A stretch of 64,000 nt of DNA from Pseudoxanthomonas sp. F37 (GCF_022965755.1 NZ_CP095187.1:744001-808000), one strand, 5' to 3'. Positions 33,571 to 44,874 are shown, numbered from the stretch's first letter. The notes: generated from the letters alone by a model not told the origin. Numbers and translations are program-made.

Positions 33571-34773
33571 TCAGTTCTTGGCGACGGCCTGGGCCGGTGC
33601 CGGCGCGCCCATCGCCACGGTCTTGGCGTCCACCGGCATGCCGGGGAAGAACACCTTCTGCACGCCGCTGACGATCACCCGGTCACCGGCCGCCAGTCCC
33701 TTTTCGACGATGCGCAGGCCGTCGGCCATGCGGCCGATCTGCACATCGCGGCGCTGCGCCTTGCCGTCCTTGTCGACCACGTAGACGTACTTGCGGTCCT
33801 GGTCGGTCAGCACGGCCTTGTCGTCCACCAGCGCGGCCTGGAACCGGCCGCTGCCCAGCAGGCGCACGCGGGCGTACAGGCCGGGGGTGAAGACGCGGTC
33901 GGCGTTGTCGAGTACGGCGCGGGCGCGGATGGTGCCGGTGCTGCGGTCGACCTGGTTGTCGAGGAAATCGACCACGCCGGCATGCGGGAAGTCGCTTTCG
34001 TCGGCCAGCGCCACCTGCACCGGCACCTTGCCGTCGCGCTCGCTCGGGCGTTCGCCCTTGCGCGCCATCTCGGCGTAGCGCAGGAAGGCGCGTTCGTCGG
34101 CATCGAAGTGCACGTGCACCTTGTCCAGCGACACCACCGTGGTCAGCACGCTGGCGGCATCGCCCGCGCTGACCAGATTGCCGGCGGTGACCAGGGCGCG
34201 ACCGGCACGGCCGTCGATGGGCGCGCGCACCTGGGTCCATTCCAGGTTCAGGCGCGCGCTTTCCACCGCGGCCTGCGCGGCCGCGACGTTGGCCTGCGCC
34301 TGGTCGGCGTTGGCGCGGCGCTGTTCGTACTCTTCGGTGGACAGCGCCTGCAGGTCGGCCAGGCGCTTGGCGCGCGCGGCCTCGCTGCGGCCCAGCTCGG
34401 CCTGGGTGCGGGCGCGGGCCAGTTCGGCCTGTGCGCGGGCCAGTTCGGCGCGGTAGCTGCGGGCGTCGATGGTGAACAGCACCTGGCCCTTCTTCACTTC
34501 CTGCCCTTCGGTGTAGTTGACGCGCTCGATGTAGCCGGACACGCGCGGACGCAGGTCGACGTGTTCGATGGCTTCCACACGGCCGCTGAACTCGTCCCAC
34601 TGGCTGACGGTCTTGACCGGCACCGCGGCCACGCTGACCTGCGGCGGCGGGGGCGCGCCCTGCTCGGCGGCCTGTCCGCTGCAGCCCGCCAGCACCGCAA
34701 GGGCGAGGACGCTGGAGGCGCCCAGCGCCAGCAGACGTTGCGAACGCGGAAGAGAAGAGAGATGCGTGTTCAT
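33571..34773 (-). CDS. RND efflux periplasmic adaptor lipoprotein, MexE-like
   Basis: A 400-residue membrane-fusion protein. The signal sequence ends in the lipobox VLAGC (Cys31). The beta-barrel/lipoyl parts (VDLRPRVSGYIERVNYTEGQEVKKGQVLFTID) flank a long alpha-hairpin rich in AELARAQAELARA, followed by LNLEWTQVRAPIDGRAG and FTPGLYARVRLLG. It bridges the RND pump and the outer-membrane channel. It precedes the pump gene by 89 bases that hold a hairpin. Confidence 0.93.
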   Translation of the reverse strand: MNTHLSSLPRSQRLLALGASSVLALAVLAGCSGQAAEQGAPPPPQVSVAAVPVKTVSQWDEFSGRVEAIEHVDLRPRVSGYIERVNYTEGQEVKKGQVLFTIDARSYRAELARAQAELARARTQAELGRSEAARAKRLADLQALSTEEYEQRRANADQAQANVAAAQAAVESARLNLEWTQVRAPIDGRAGRALVTAGNLVSAGDAASVLTTVVSLDKVHVHFDADERAFLRYAEMARKGERPSERDGKVPVQVALADESDFPHAGVVDFLDNQVDRSTGTIRARAVLDNADRVFTPGLYARVRLLGSGRFQAALVDDKAVLTDQDRKYVYVVDKDGKAQRRDVQIGRMADGLRIVEKGLAAGDRVIVSGVQKVFFPGMPVDAKTVAMGAPAPAQAVAKN

Positions 34774-34809
34774 GGGTGGTGGTCTCTTTGGGGGAGAGGA
34801 GAAAGCGGC

Positions 34810-34836
34810 AGGTCAGGATGCGACCTGAAGTCAGGT
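34810..34836 (-). promoter_or_regulatory. overlapping dyads upstream of the adaptor gene
   Basis: AGGTC...GACCT (34810-34827) and ACCTGA-AG-TCAGGT (34823-34836) overlap in the 126-base gap between the SDR-like gene and the adaptor, 37-63 bases before its ATG. They may be an operator or a weak hairpin; no known consensus is matched. Confidence 0.3.
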
Positions 34837-34899
34837 TGAGGTCAAGCGGAAGATCGATGCGATGTTGCGAGGACGGCGGAGCATGCGCTGGCGTGACAG

Positions 34900-35706
34900 T
34901 CAGGCGGAGGCGCGGCCGTTGCGCCGCGCGCCGGCGACCGCCCACAACGTCTCTTCGAAGTCGCAGGCGAGCGTCTGCTCCGGCGGCCTGGCATCGCGCG
35001 CGGACCAGGTGACGATGGACTGCGAAGCGCGGTCGCCGCGGGTCAGCAAGGACACCGCGCTGCGTCCGACCGCCAGCGCGTCCGGCCATTCGGCGCAGGC
35101 GTTGATGGCGTTCTCGGGCGTGCACACGGGCTTGTCGACCGACAACAGCTGCACGCGCACGCCCAGTGCGTGCGCCTCTTCGTGCAATACCTGGGCGAGC
35201 ATGCGCATCGCCGCGCCGGTCACCGAGGCGTGTCCGTAACCGGACCAGCCGCGCTCGGCGTAGGGACCGCCGATCAGCACGTAGTTGGCCGCATGCTGGC
35301 CCTCGGCCAGCAGCGGCAACAGGTGGCGCGCGGCGGCCAGGTGGGGAATCAGGTCCGCTTCCAGGCGCTCCAGCAGGAAGCTGGCGGGACGGTCCAGCAG
35401 CCGACCGCTCTGCGGGGGTGTGCCCATGCTGGCGAACACCGCGCGCAGCGGCCGGCCGCGTTCGCGCACCTGCCCGGCCAGGCGCGCCGCATCGCGGTCG
35501 TCGTGGATGCAGGGCACGTGCAGCAGTTCCAGTCCAGGCTCGTCCTCGAAGTGCTCGGCCAGCGCGCTCATGCGCGGGCCTTCGCGGCCGACGGCGAGTA
35601 CCGGGCTGCCGGCTTCCAGCAGCGCGCCGACCACGCCGAAGCCGACGTTGCCGCCCGCGCCGAGCACCAGCGCGCCGGGAGTGAGGCCGTCGCGGCTCAG
35701 GCTCAT
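34900..35706 (-). CDS. atypical SDR-like NAD(P)-binding protein
   Basis: A 268-residue protein with a Rossmann start ALVLGAGGNVGFGVVGALLEAGSPVLAVGRE and ANYVLIGGPYAERG in the Ser-strand position. The Tyr region reads YGHASVTGAAMRMLAQVLHEE: a Tyr is present but the usual Lys four residues later is replaced, so classical SDR catalysis is doubtful. The start codon overlaps the stop of the upstream small gene (ATGA), so they are coupled. It precedes the efflux adaptor by 126 bases on the same strand. Confidence 0.75.
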   Translation of the reverse strand: MSLSRDGLTPGALVLGAGGNVGFGVVGALLEAGSPVLAVGREGPRMSALAEHFEDEPGLELLHVPCIHDDRDAARLAGQVRERGRPLRAVFASMGTPPQSGRLLDRPASFLLERLEADLIPHLAAARHLLPLLAEGQHAANYVLIGGPYAERGWSGYGHASVTGAAMRMLAQVLHEEAHALGVRVQLLSVDKPVCTPENAINACAEWPDALAVGRSAVSLLTRGDRASQSIVTWSARDARPPEQTLACDFEETLWAVAGARRNGRASA

Positions 35707-35975
35707 TGCCGGCTCCGCTGGCGCAGCGGGATGACGCGCGCGCCGGCGCCCGCCGTCTTCACGCGCAGACGCGAACGCCCGCCGTCGTCGAAGGCGCGCG
35801 GCGCGGTGAACTCGCGGAACCCCATTGCCTTGCCGGCAAAGAGGGCGCGCGAGACCGGCCGGCCCGTCGCGGGGGAGGAGGACGACGGGACGGCCGATGC
35901 GCGGAACACGCGGGCGAGCAGGCGCACACCGGCGTCGAGCCAGCGTCGCGCGGCGCGGAAGAGGGAACGAGGCAT
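35703..35975 (-). CDS. small basic hypothetical protein, first gene of the efflux region
   Basis: A 90-residue Arg-rich protein. It starts PRSLFRAARRWLDAGVRLLARVFRASA, an amphipathic helix, and ends RVIPLRQRSRQ. The ATG at 35975 was chosen over the 36185 start because the upstream part has no coding character. The stop overlaps the SDR-like start (ATGA), which supports real translation. The segment AMGFREFTAPRAFDDGG is the only conserved-looking part. No family recognised. Confidence 0.5.
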   Translation of the reverse strand: MPRSLFRAARRWLDAGVRLLARVFRASAVPSSSSPATGRPVSRALFAGKAMGFREFTAPRAFDDGGRSRLRVKTAGAGARVIPLRQRSRQ

Positions 35976-36153
35976 GCCGCGCAGTGTGGCGGCGCGATGG
36001 ACATGGCCGATATCCGGATCCTGCGCTTCCGTTGCACGATCCTGCGCGGCCGCGGCGAACGGCTGGCAACGGGCAAGGCGCAGCGCCGCCGCGTGGCCGG
36101 CCGTGGCGCCATTCGTCGGGCGGGCGTGGGCGACTGTTCCGCTCATGGGATGA

Positions 36154-36175
36154 ATACTCCCGCAGTGGGGATAAT
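36154..36175. promoter_or_regulatory. possible LysR-type dyad on the efflux side
   Basis: ATACTCCC and GGGGATAAT arms flank a 5-base centre. It resembles the dyad just upstream of the divergent LysR gene and lies in the 518-base region between that gene and the small gene at 35975. Confidence 0.35.
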
Positions 36176-36424
36176 CCCATTCCACAATGTCGGGGTATTG
36201 AGACGGCGACCGCCACCAATCACGCCACCCCGCTGCCCGCGGGGCACCACGACAGGACCGGCGAGTTCCTGCCGGATCAGGTGCTTGGCGCGGCGAAAAG
36301 CCTGTGGGGACGCGACTTCCTGCGGCGAGGCAGGATGTTCCAGGGTCTGGAAGAGGCGGGTGAACAACATGGCGGGAAACCCGTGCTGTGGCGACGGATG
36401 CGACATTACGCCCGCAATGAGGAC

Positions 36425-36454
36425 TTGATTAGTCCTGATTTAGGGGAATAATCA
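36425..36454 (+). promoter_or_regulatory. putative promoter and dyad of the LysR gene
   Basis: TTGATT (36425-36430), 18 bases, TAATCA (36449-36454) could be -35/-10 elements 40 bases before the ATG. Inside it ATTAGTCC ... GGGGAATAAT (36429-36452) is a partial dyad with the T-N11-A look of LysR sites, suggesting autoregulation. The rest of 35976-36424 has no supportable gene. Confidence 0.4.
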
Positions 36455-36493
36455 TCCCGTCAGCGGGCCAATGCCCTTTCCCCGGAGCAAACG

Positions 36494-37525
36494 ATGAGCC
36501 ACGATCTCAACGACACCCTGATCTTCGTCAAGGTGGTGGAACAGGGCAGCTTCATCGCCGCCGCCAACGTGTTGCGCCTGCCCAAGACCACGGTGAGCCG
36601 CAAGGTGCAGGAGCTGGAGACGCGCCTGGGCGCGCAGCTGCTGCACCGGACCACGCGCAAGCTGGGCCTGACCGAAGCCGGCAACGTCTACTACGAGCAC
36701 TGCCAGCGCATCGCGCGCGAACTGAGCGAAGCGGCCAGCGCGGTCAGCCAGTTGCATGCCGGTCCACGCGGCTGGTTGCGCTTCACCGCGCCGTATTCCA
36801 TCGGCATCGACAAGATCGCGCCGCTGCTGGGCGAATTCCACGCGCAGTATCCCGAGATCCGCGTGGAGATGGTCCTGGCCAACGACAACCTGGACCTGAT
36901 CTCGGGCGAGATCGACGTGGCGTTGCGCGTCGGCAGCCTGCCCGATTCGAACCTCGTGGCGCGCCGCCTGAACACCCTGCGCACGCAGGTGTACGCCAGC
37001 CCCAAGTACCTGGCGCGCTACGGCGAGCCGCTCCACCCCGACGACCTGCAGCACCACCGCGTGCTGGCGATGCAGAAGCACCGCCGCGGAAGCGGCTGGG
37101 CGATGACGTTGCACGGCACGGACGGCGAGCACGACTACCCGATCAATCCCATCCTGGTGGCCAACGATCCGGCCGCACTGAAAGGCGCGCTGCTGTGCGG
37201 CGAAGGCCTGATGCTGGGCGCGGACATCATGGTGAAGCCGTACCTGGAGCAGGGCCACCTGCAGCGCGTGCTGGCGGGATGGACCGGGCCGGAGTACGAG
37301 TTCAACGCGGTGTTCCCCCGCGGCCACGTGCAGTCGCCCAAGGTCCGTGCATTCGTCGATTTCCTGGTCGAACGCATGAAGTTCGACGTCGACTACATGA
37401 TGGAACACTGCCCGGTGTACCTGAAGCAGCAGGCCGAAGCGCGCGCGGCGGCCGAAGCCGTGCCGGAAACCGAGGCGGCAGCGGTGGCGGTGGGGCGCAA
37501 GGTGCTGGCGGACGTGCTGAGCTGA
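36494..37525 (+). CDS. LysR-family transcriptional regulator (CrgA-like)
   Basis: A 343-residue regulator. The winged helix reads LIFVKVVEQGSFIAAANVLRLPKTTVSRKVQELETRLGAQLLHRTTRKLGLTEAG; the effector domain begins LRFTAPYSIG and includes EIDVALRVGSLPDSNLVARRL. The tail after residue 300 is Ala/Glu-rich. GGAG precedes the ATG. It is divergent from the efflux operon, the usual position of its activator, as MexT is to MexEF-OprN. The ligand is unknown. Confidence 0.92.
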   Translation: MSHDLNDTLIFVKVVEQGSFIAAANVLRLPKTTVSRKVQELETRLGAQLLHRTTRKLGLTEAGNVYYEHCQRIARELSEAASAVSQLHAGPRGWLRFTAPYSIGIDKIAPLLGEFHAQYPEIRVEMVLANDNLDLISGEIDVALRVGSLPDSNLVARRLNTLRTQVYASPKYLARYGEPLHPDDLQHHRVLAMQKHRRGSGWAMTLHGTDGEHDYPINPILVANDPAALKGALLCGEGLMLGADIMVKPYLEQGHLQRVLAGWTGPEYEFNAVFPRGHVQSPKVRAFVDFLVERMKFDVDYMMEHCPVYLKQQAEARAAAEAVPETEAAAVAVGRKVLADVLS

Positions 37526-37677
37526 AGCGAGGAAGGCGGACCGGGGCGGAGGCGCTCACTAACGATTCCCGAACGCAATCGGGCGCCGGGCTGGCTAGCA
37601 TGGGGCGCATCGCCGGAGTTGGATTGTCGCCTGGGATGGCCTGCCGCACCGCGTCTCCCCTGACAGGAATCCGCACG

Positions 37678-38223
37678 ATGAAGACACCGATGGCCGTGTT
37701 CGCGGCGCTGTGGCTGGCGGCCTGCACGCCCGCCACGTCCGACCACGCCGCTTCCACGCAGGCGGCAGCGCCGGCCGATCCGGTCGCGGATGCACCGGCC
37801 GGGGCGCCCGCAGCCACATCCCCCGTGGCCGGGACCGTCGACGATCCGCTTGCGGTAAACCGGGCCATCGATGAGGTGCTGGGCGACCACGCCCGCTACG
37901 AGGCGGTGATCCGCCAGCTCCAGCAGGCGGTGACGGCCAGCGACGCGGCCGCCGTGGCGGCCCTGGTGGAGTACCCGTTCTCCACCGTGCGCGACGGCCA
38001 ACCGCTCAAGGTGACCGATGCCGAGGCCTTCGTGCGCGAATACGATCGCATCATGACCCCTGCCATCGCCGAAGCGATCAGGCGGCAGAGGTATTCGCAG
38101 CTGATGGTCAACTACAAGGGCGTGATGTTCGGCAACGGCGAGGCCTGGGTGAACGGCATCTGCCGGGACGCTGCCTGCAAGGACGTCGACGTGCGCGTGG
38201 TGGCGCTGCAGGCGACGCCGTGA
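37678..38223 (+). CDS. lipoprotein of unknown function
   Basis: A 181-residue protein with AGGAA before the ATG and a lipobox ending WLAAC (Cys16). An Ala/Pro-rich linker to about residue 60 leads to a domain with RYEAVIRQLQQAVTASDAAAVAALVEYPFSTVRDGQPLKVTDAEAFVREYDRIMTPA; this 'YPF' pattern resembles small NTF2-like or DUF-type periplasmic domains. Two cysteines near the end (CRDAAC) may form a disulfide. A strong bidirectional terminator follows. Confidence 0.7.
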   Translation: MKTPMAVFAALWLAACTPATSDHAASTQAAAPADPVADAPAGAPAATSPVAGTVDDPLAVNRAIDEVLGDHARYEAVIRQLQQAVTASDAAAVAALVEYPFSTVRDGQPLKVTDAEAFVREYDRIMTPAIAEAIRRQRYSQLMVNYKGVMFGNGEAWVNGICRDAACKDVDVRVVALQATP

Positions 38224-38252
38224 TCAGTGGGCGCCGTCGCTCCTGCAACAAA

Positions 38253-38283
38253 CAAAGAGGGCGGCCCAGGGCCGCCCTCTTTG
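38253..38283. terminator. bidirectional terminator between the lipoprotein gene and hppA
   Basis: CAAAGAGGGCGGCCC and its complement (15-bp arms, effectively a CCAGG loop) with A/T-rich ends on both sides, between two convergent stops. Confidence 0.85.
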
Positions 38284-38303
38284 CAGTGCATCCGCAGGAC
38301 TGA

Positions 38304-40727
<2,424 letters not shown>

Positions 40728-40989
40728 GACCCCTCCCAAGGTTGATGGATGTCGTCCAGCGAAACGCGTGAACATGCAACCCAATCCCGGTGGAGCCTGT
40801 TGAACGATTGAGTGCATTCGGCCGCCGCGATGACCTGCGGCGCGAAACCCGTGTTCATACGATTCCCTGGAGCTGGCCCGAGTATGACCGGATGGCGTGC
40901 GCGCCGCCACATGTGACGGGTGGATTCAGGCGGCCCGTGCCAGCCTTGCGGCCCAGGTGCCGTTTCCGTATCCGTTTCAAGGAGTTGCC

Positions 40990-41511
40990 ATGCGTCAGTC
41001 CGTCGCACTTCCGCTGCTTGCCGCAGGCCTGCTGATGGCGGCCGCGGTCCATGCCGTCGAGCCCGCGCCCGAGATCCAGCGGCCCGCCGCCGCGCCGCAG
41101 GCCGTGGGCGTGGTCCACAGCCTGCGCCAGATCCCGGAGGCCTGCGCACGCCTGGAAGGCGCCTTCACCGGCGATGCGGCGCAGCCTTATCGCTATGCCC
41201 CCGTGCGCACCAGCCCGCAATGCCAGCCGCGGGCGCGCTTCATCGATTTCGACAAGGCCAGGCCGTCCGTTGCGACGGGCTGGAAGCTCAACGACGTGAT
41301 CCGCGTGCCCAGCGCGGCCTGCCCGTCGCAGCAGGCCGTGGTCCGCGTGTGGCGCAAGCCCGGCAGCGCCACCCCGCCGCCGGCGGACGGCCAGGGCCGG
41401 ACGCGCATCTACCTGCAGGACGCCAAGCAACAGGCCGGCGCCGCCGCGCAGGCGCCCTCGCTGACCTTGTTCGCGGCGAAGCTGGACGTCGAAGGCAAAG
41501 CCTGCCGCTAG
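40990..41511 (+). CDS. exported protein of unknown function
   Basis: A 173-residue protein with AAGGAG before its ATG and a signal peptide (ALPLLAAGLLMAAAVHA, cleavage before VEPA). A Pro/Ala linker precedes a domain with RQIPEACARLEGAFTGDAAQPYRYAPVRTSPQCQPRARFIDFDKARP and DVIRVPSAACPSQQAVVRVWRKPGS; four Cys suggest disulfides in the periplasm. The pattern is shared by uncharacterised xanthomonad proteins. Divergent from hppA with 262 bases between the starts. Confidence 0.7.
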   Translation: MRQSVALPLLAAGLLMAAAVHAVEPAPEIQRPAAAPQAVGVVHSLRQIPEACARLEGAFTGDAAQPYRYAPVRTSPQCQPRARFIDFDKARPSVATGWKLNDVIRVPSAACPSQQAVVRVWRKPGSATPPPADGQGRTRIYLQDAKQQAGAAAQAPSLTLFAAKLDVEGKACR

Positions 41512-42004
41512 GCTTGCGCTGGCGAGTCCTGATGGTGGTGGAGCTGCCAGCCGCTGGCCGCACGTCGCTACACCGATACCCGTCGTGCCGCTCGACGACG
41601 CGTGCCATCGCATGCGGCTTCCTGCGAAGCGAAGTGCAGCAGTGCCACGTCATCCGCGAGTTGCTCCACGCAATGGGCGAAGGCGGCCACTGGCAGGGAA
41701 GGTAAGCGATCGGCGAGGAAGTCGATGACCGCCTGCCGCGTGCAGCGCACTCCGGATCGGCCAATCTCATGGAAGTCGGGGTGCGGCAGGAGCCGTCAGT
41801 TCGGCCAGCCGGGCATCCATCGCGCGCATGCTATCGCGCCGGGGGTCGATCCCTGAGAAATGGATCGCGCAGAAGCCGCAGCCATGTCCTTCTGCGCCAG
41901 GTATTGCCCGAAACGGTGACCGGCGCCCGCGATGGTGGATACCCCTGGGCATGGCGAGGGCATCCACGCTGGCGCCGTGGTCGCGCTGGCGACGGTGCCT
42001 GCTG
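41512..42004. other. intergenic stretch, no gene supported
   Basis: About 490 bases. Short open frames on both strands (for example 41568-41750 and 41796-42086 on the minus strand) have biased, unconserved translations. The first 10 bases form a weak hairpin with the end of the upstream gene (AGCCT...AGGCT). It may hold decayed coding sequence, but I cannot support one. Confidence 0.5.
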
Positions 42005-42397
42005 TCACCCCGCGTGGAGCGCCGCGCCGCGTTCGGCCAGCAGCGTGCGCAGCACGGAGCGATGGCAGCGGCTCTCGTCCTCGCAATAGCAGCCCACCGA
42101 GAAATCACTGCCATGCGACAACGCCGCCAGCAGGTCCAGCGTCCGCCCGTTTTCGGGCGTCGTCATCTCGGCACGGTACTTCTTCACGAAGGCCGCCCAC
42201 GCCTTGGGCGTGGCGGCATCCTGTGCTTCCTTCACCAGCTCGGCGCTCGGTGCCAGGTTGGGATACCAGATGTCGTACCAGTCCTGCGAGGCGAACTCGG
42301 ATTTCGGCACGCCGCGCGGCGGCCTGCGCACGGTGCCGATGCGCAGGCCTTCGTCCCTGGCCCGCGGACTGCCGAGGCGGACGATGCGGATGGTCAT
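42005..42397 (-). CDS. DUF488 family protein
   Basis: A 130-residue protein matching DUF488: an IRIVRLGSPRARDEGLRIGTVRR start, WYDIWYPNLAPSAELV in the middle and a C-terminal CYCEDESRCHRSVLRTLL, whose C-x-C-x5-C-H group may bind a metal or form an active site. Function unknown. It is the last of three closely spaced minus-strand genes beginning with pfp (27 bases after the lipoprotein gene). Confidence 0.85.
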   Translation of the reverse strand: MTIRIVRLGSPRARDEGLRIGTVRRPPRGVPKSEFASQDWYDIWYPNLAPSAELVKEAQDAATPKAWAAFVKKYRAEMTTPENGRTLDLLAALSHGSDFSVGCYCEDESRCHRSVLRTLLAERGAALHAG

Positions 42398-42424
42398 GCA
42401 GCCCCCGCGTTGCGCAAGGAACGG

Positions 42425-42898
42425 TCAGCGTGCCGCATGGCCGACGGATTCGCGCAGTTGCCTCGTCTCGGCTTCGCCCACGGAAGAAGGCACCACCTCG
42501 ATCTTGCAGAACGCTTCGGTAAGCACGTAGTAGCAACTGGCCTTGGCGTAGTACACCAGCCCGGGCTCCAGCATGGATTCCCTGCGCAGGTCGATCAGGC
42601 CGGTCCTGGCATTGAAGAGCGTCTTGCCGGGAGTCAGTAGAAGGACGGTGTAACTGTGCGGGTTCAGTGCCTTCTCGGAGGGTATGCCGTTTATCTCGTA
42701 CGGAAGAGGTGCCTTTCCTGCGGGAGCGAGGGCCGCCGTGTCGTGCCGATACAGCACGACGGTCGCGGCCGTCGGTACGGCCGCAGGCCGCGTGTAGACG
42801 TCGCCGTATTGGAACGTGAAGCAGCCGGCGAGACCCAGCATGCCCGCCAAGAGCGTAAAACGACCCCGCGTGCGGACGCTCGTGCGCCGGACAGACAC
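42425..42898 (-). CDS. lipoprotein, DUF2846-like
   Basis: A 157-residue protein starting at GTG 42898 (VRRTSVRTRGRFTLLAGMLGLAGC), a charged N-region, hydrophobic core and lipobox with Cys26. The mature part ATVVLYRHDTAALAPAGKAPLPYEINGIPSEKALNPHSYTVLLLTPGKTLF fits the DUF2846 pattern of beta-rich surface lipoproteins. It begins 20 bases after the pfp stop, so it is co-transcribed. A start at the ATG inside the lipobox (MLGLAGC) would remove the signal peptide and is unlikely. Confidence 0.75.
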   Translation of the reverse strand: MSVRRTSVRTRGRFTLLAGMLGLAGCFTFQYGDVYTRPAAVPTAATVVLYRHDTAALAPAGKAPLPYEINGIPSEKALNPHSYTVLLLTPGKTLFNARTGLIDLRRESMLEPGLVYYAKASCYYVLTEAFCKIEVVPSSVGEAETRQLRESVGHAAR

Positions 42899-42918
42899 CG
42901 TTGAATTGAGCAACGCCG

Positions 42919-44175
42919 TCAGCCCTCCCACGCCGGCAACTTCTTCTTCACCGCCACGTTCTTGAGCGCCACGTACTTCGGCAGGCCATCGGTGCCGTAG
43001 GGCGGGTAGGCTTCGCCGCGGATCAGCGGTTGCAGGTAGGCGCGCGCCTTGTCGGTGATGCCGTAGCCGTCCCTGCGGATGAAGTTCGGCGGGAACTTCT
43101 TCTCGTGGTTGGCCACCTTCGACAGCGGCGCGGCCTCGATCTTCCAGCGGAACGGCGCGTCGGAGGTGCGCACGATCACCGGCATCACCGCGTTCTGGCC
43201 CTTCAGCGCGAACTGCACCGCGGCCTTGCCGACCGCCTGCGCCTGCTCCCAATCGGTCCGGGAGGCGATATGGCGCGCCGAGCGCTGCAGGTAGTCGGGC
43301 AGGGTCCAGTGCACCTTCAGGCCCAACTGGTCCTTCACCCGCCCGGCGAGATAGGACGCAACGCCACCCAGCTGGGTGTGGCCGAACGAATCCTTGCCGC
43401 CGCCGGCGTCGGCGACGAAACGGCCATCGGCATGCTGGATGCCTTCGCTGGCCACCACCACGCACCAGCCCACGCGGTCGACGACTTTCTTCACCTGCGC
43501 GAGGAACCGGGCCTCGTCGTAGGCGCGCTCGGGGAACAGGATGATGTGCGGGGCATCATCCGGCGACTGCCCGGCCAGCCCGGCGGCGGCGGCCAGCCAG
43601 CCGGCATGCCGGCCCATGGCTTCGTAGACGAAGACCTTGGTGGAGGTCTCCGCCATCGCGGCCACGTCCAGCGCGGCCTCGCGCACGGAGACCGCGGTGT
43701 ACTTGGCGGCCGAGCCGAAGCCGGGGCAGGTGTCGGTGACGGCCAGGTCGTTGTCCACCGTCTTCGGCACGCCGATGCAGGTCAGCGGATAGTCGAAGGC
43801 CTGCGCCAGCTGCGAGACCTTCCACGCCGTATCGGCCGAATCGTTGCCGCCGTTGTAGAGGAACCAGCGCACGTCGTGCGCCTTCAGCACCGCCAGCAGG
43901 CGCTCGTACCTGGCGCGGTCGGCCTCCAGCGATTTCAGCTTGACGCGGCAGCTGCCGAAGGCGCCGCCCGGGGTGTGGGCCAGGGCGCGGATGGCGGCGG
44001 CCGACTCCCTGCTGGTGTCGATCAGGTCCTCGCGCAGGGCGCCGAGGATGCCGTTGCGTGCGGCCAAGACCTTGATTTTCCGGGCCCGCGCTTCGGTGAT
44101 GACCGCCGATGCGGAGGCGTTGATGACGGCGGTGACGCCGCCGGACTGCGCATAAAGTAGGGTGCCAGATGCCAT
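42919..44175 (-). CDS. pfp: pyrophosphate-dependent 6-phosphofructokinase
   Basis: A 418-residue enzyme that reversibly phosphorylates fructose 6-phosphate using PPi instead of ATP. GGNDS (residues 109-113) replaces the ATP-enzyme GGDGS, and PKTVDND (137-143) carries the catalytic Asp141 and the Lys typical of PPi-dependent enzymes; MGRHAGW (187-193) binds the sugar phosphate. Size matches the proteobacterial PPi-PFK group. With hppA nearby it points to PPi as an energy currency. Divergent from adk with 120 bases between the starts. Confidence 0.95.
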   Translation of the reverse strand: MASGTLLYAQSGGVTAVINASASAVITEARARKIKVLAARNGILGALREDLIDTSRESAAAIRALAHTPGGAFGSCRVKLKSLEADRARYERLLAVLKAHDVRWFLYNGGNDSADTAWKVSQLAQAFDYPLTCIGVPKTVDNDLAVTDTCPGFGSAAKYTAVSVREAALDVAAMAETSTKVFVYEAMGRHAGWLAAAAGLAGQSPDDAPHIILFPERAYDEARFLAQVKKVVDRVGWCVVVASEGIQHADGRFVADAGGGKDSFGHTQLGGVASYLAGRVKDQLGLKVHWTLPDYLQRSARHIASRTDWEQAQAVGKAAVQFALKGQNAVMPVIVRTSDAPFRWKIEAAPLSKVANHEKKFPPNFIRRDGYGITDKARAYLQPLIRGEAYPPYGTDGLPKYVALKNVAVKKKLPAWEG

Positions 44176-44295
44176 GTGGGGTTCGTTCCGGGTTGCCGGG
44201 ATGCGGTAAGCTTCACACAGATGACGCGGTGCAGCGCGGCGCCCGGCGCCCGGCGCGGTCCACCGCCCGCAGGATTCCAGTTTGGGAGTGACAGC

Positions 44296-44874
44296 ATGCG
44301 ATTGGTTCTACTGGGCCCACCCGGGTCGGGCAAGGGCACCCAGGCAGCGCGCCTGAAGGACTACCTGCAGGTACCGCACATCTCCACCGGCGACCTGCTG
44401 CGCGCCGAAGTGGCGGCCGGCAGCCCGCTGGGCCTGCAGGCCAAGGAAGTGATGGCGCGCGGCGAGCTGGTCAGCGACGACATCCTGCTGGGCATGCTGG
44501 AAGACCGCTTCTCCCGCGACGACACCCGGGCCGGCTTCATCCTGGACGGCTACCCGCGCAACCTGGTGCAGGCCGCGGCGCTGGGCGAACTGCTGACCAG
44601 GCTGGGGCAGAAGTTCGACTTCGCCGTGCAGCTGGAAGTGCCGACCGACCTGCTGGTCGAGCGCATCGCCGGCCGCGCCCAGGCCGAGGGCCGTGCGGAC
44701 GACAATCCGGAATCGGTGCGCAAGCGCCTGCAGGTCTACACCGACCAGACCGCGCCGGTGATCGATTTCTACCGCCAGCAGGGCGAACTGACCGTCGTGG
44801 ACGGGGTGGGCTCGCTGGACGAGGTGTTCACCCGCATCACCGAGGCGATCGCACCGGAGAAGGCGGTCGGCTGA
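44296..44874 (+). CDS. adk: adenylate kinase, short form without LID domain
   Basis: A 192-residue enzyme interconverting ATP+AMP and 2 ADP. P-loop GPPGSGKGT (residues 7-15), STGDLLRAEV (AMP binding) and LDGYPRN follow in the standard order. The usual LID insert is replaced by a short loop (GRAQAEGRADDNPE), as in other short bacterial Adks. The start at 44296 follows GGGAG; the frame is open upstream but non-coding. Confidence 0.96.
   Translation: MRLVLLGPPGSGKGTQAARLKDYLQVPHISTGDLLRAEVAAGSPLGLQAKEVMARGELVSDDILLGMLEDRFSRDDTRAGFILDGYPRNLVQAAALGELLTRLGQKFDFAVQLEVPTDLLVERIAGRAQAEGRADDNPESVRKRLQVYTDQTAPVIDFYRQQGELTVVDGVGSLDEVFTRITEAIAPEKAVG

Noticed and set aside
36143-36451. Short frames on both strands between the efflux region and the LysR gene
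   Set aside because: No ribosome site, no recognisable motifs and the stretch holds dyads and a probable promoter; treated as regulatory DNA.
41767-42114. Minus-strand frame containing a Cys-containing HGCGFCAIHF segment
   Set aside because: Looked briefly like a metal-binding fragment, but no conserved context or start supports it and codon bias is poor.
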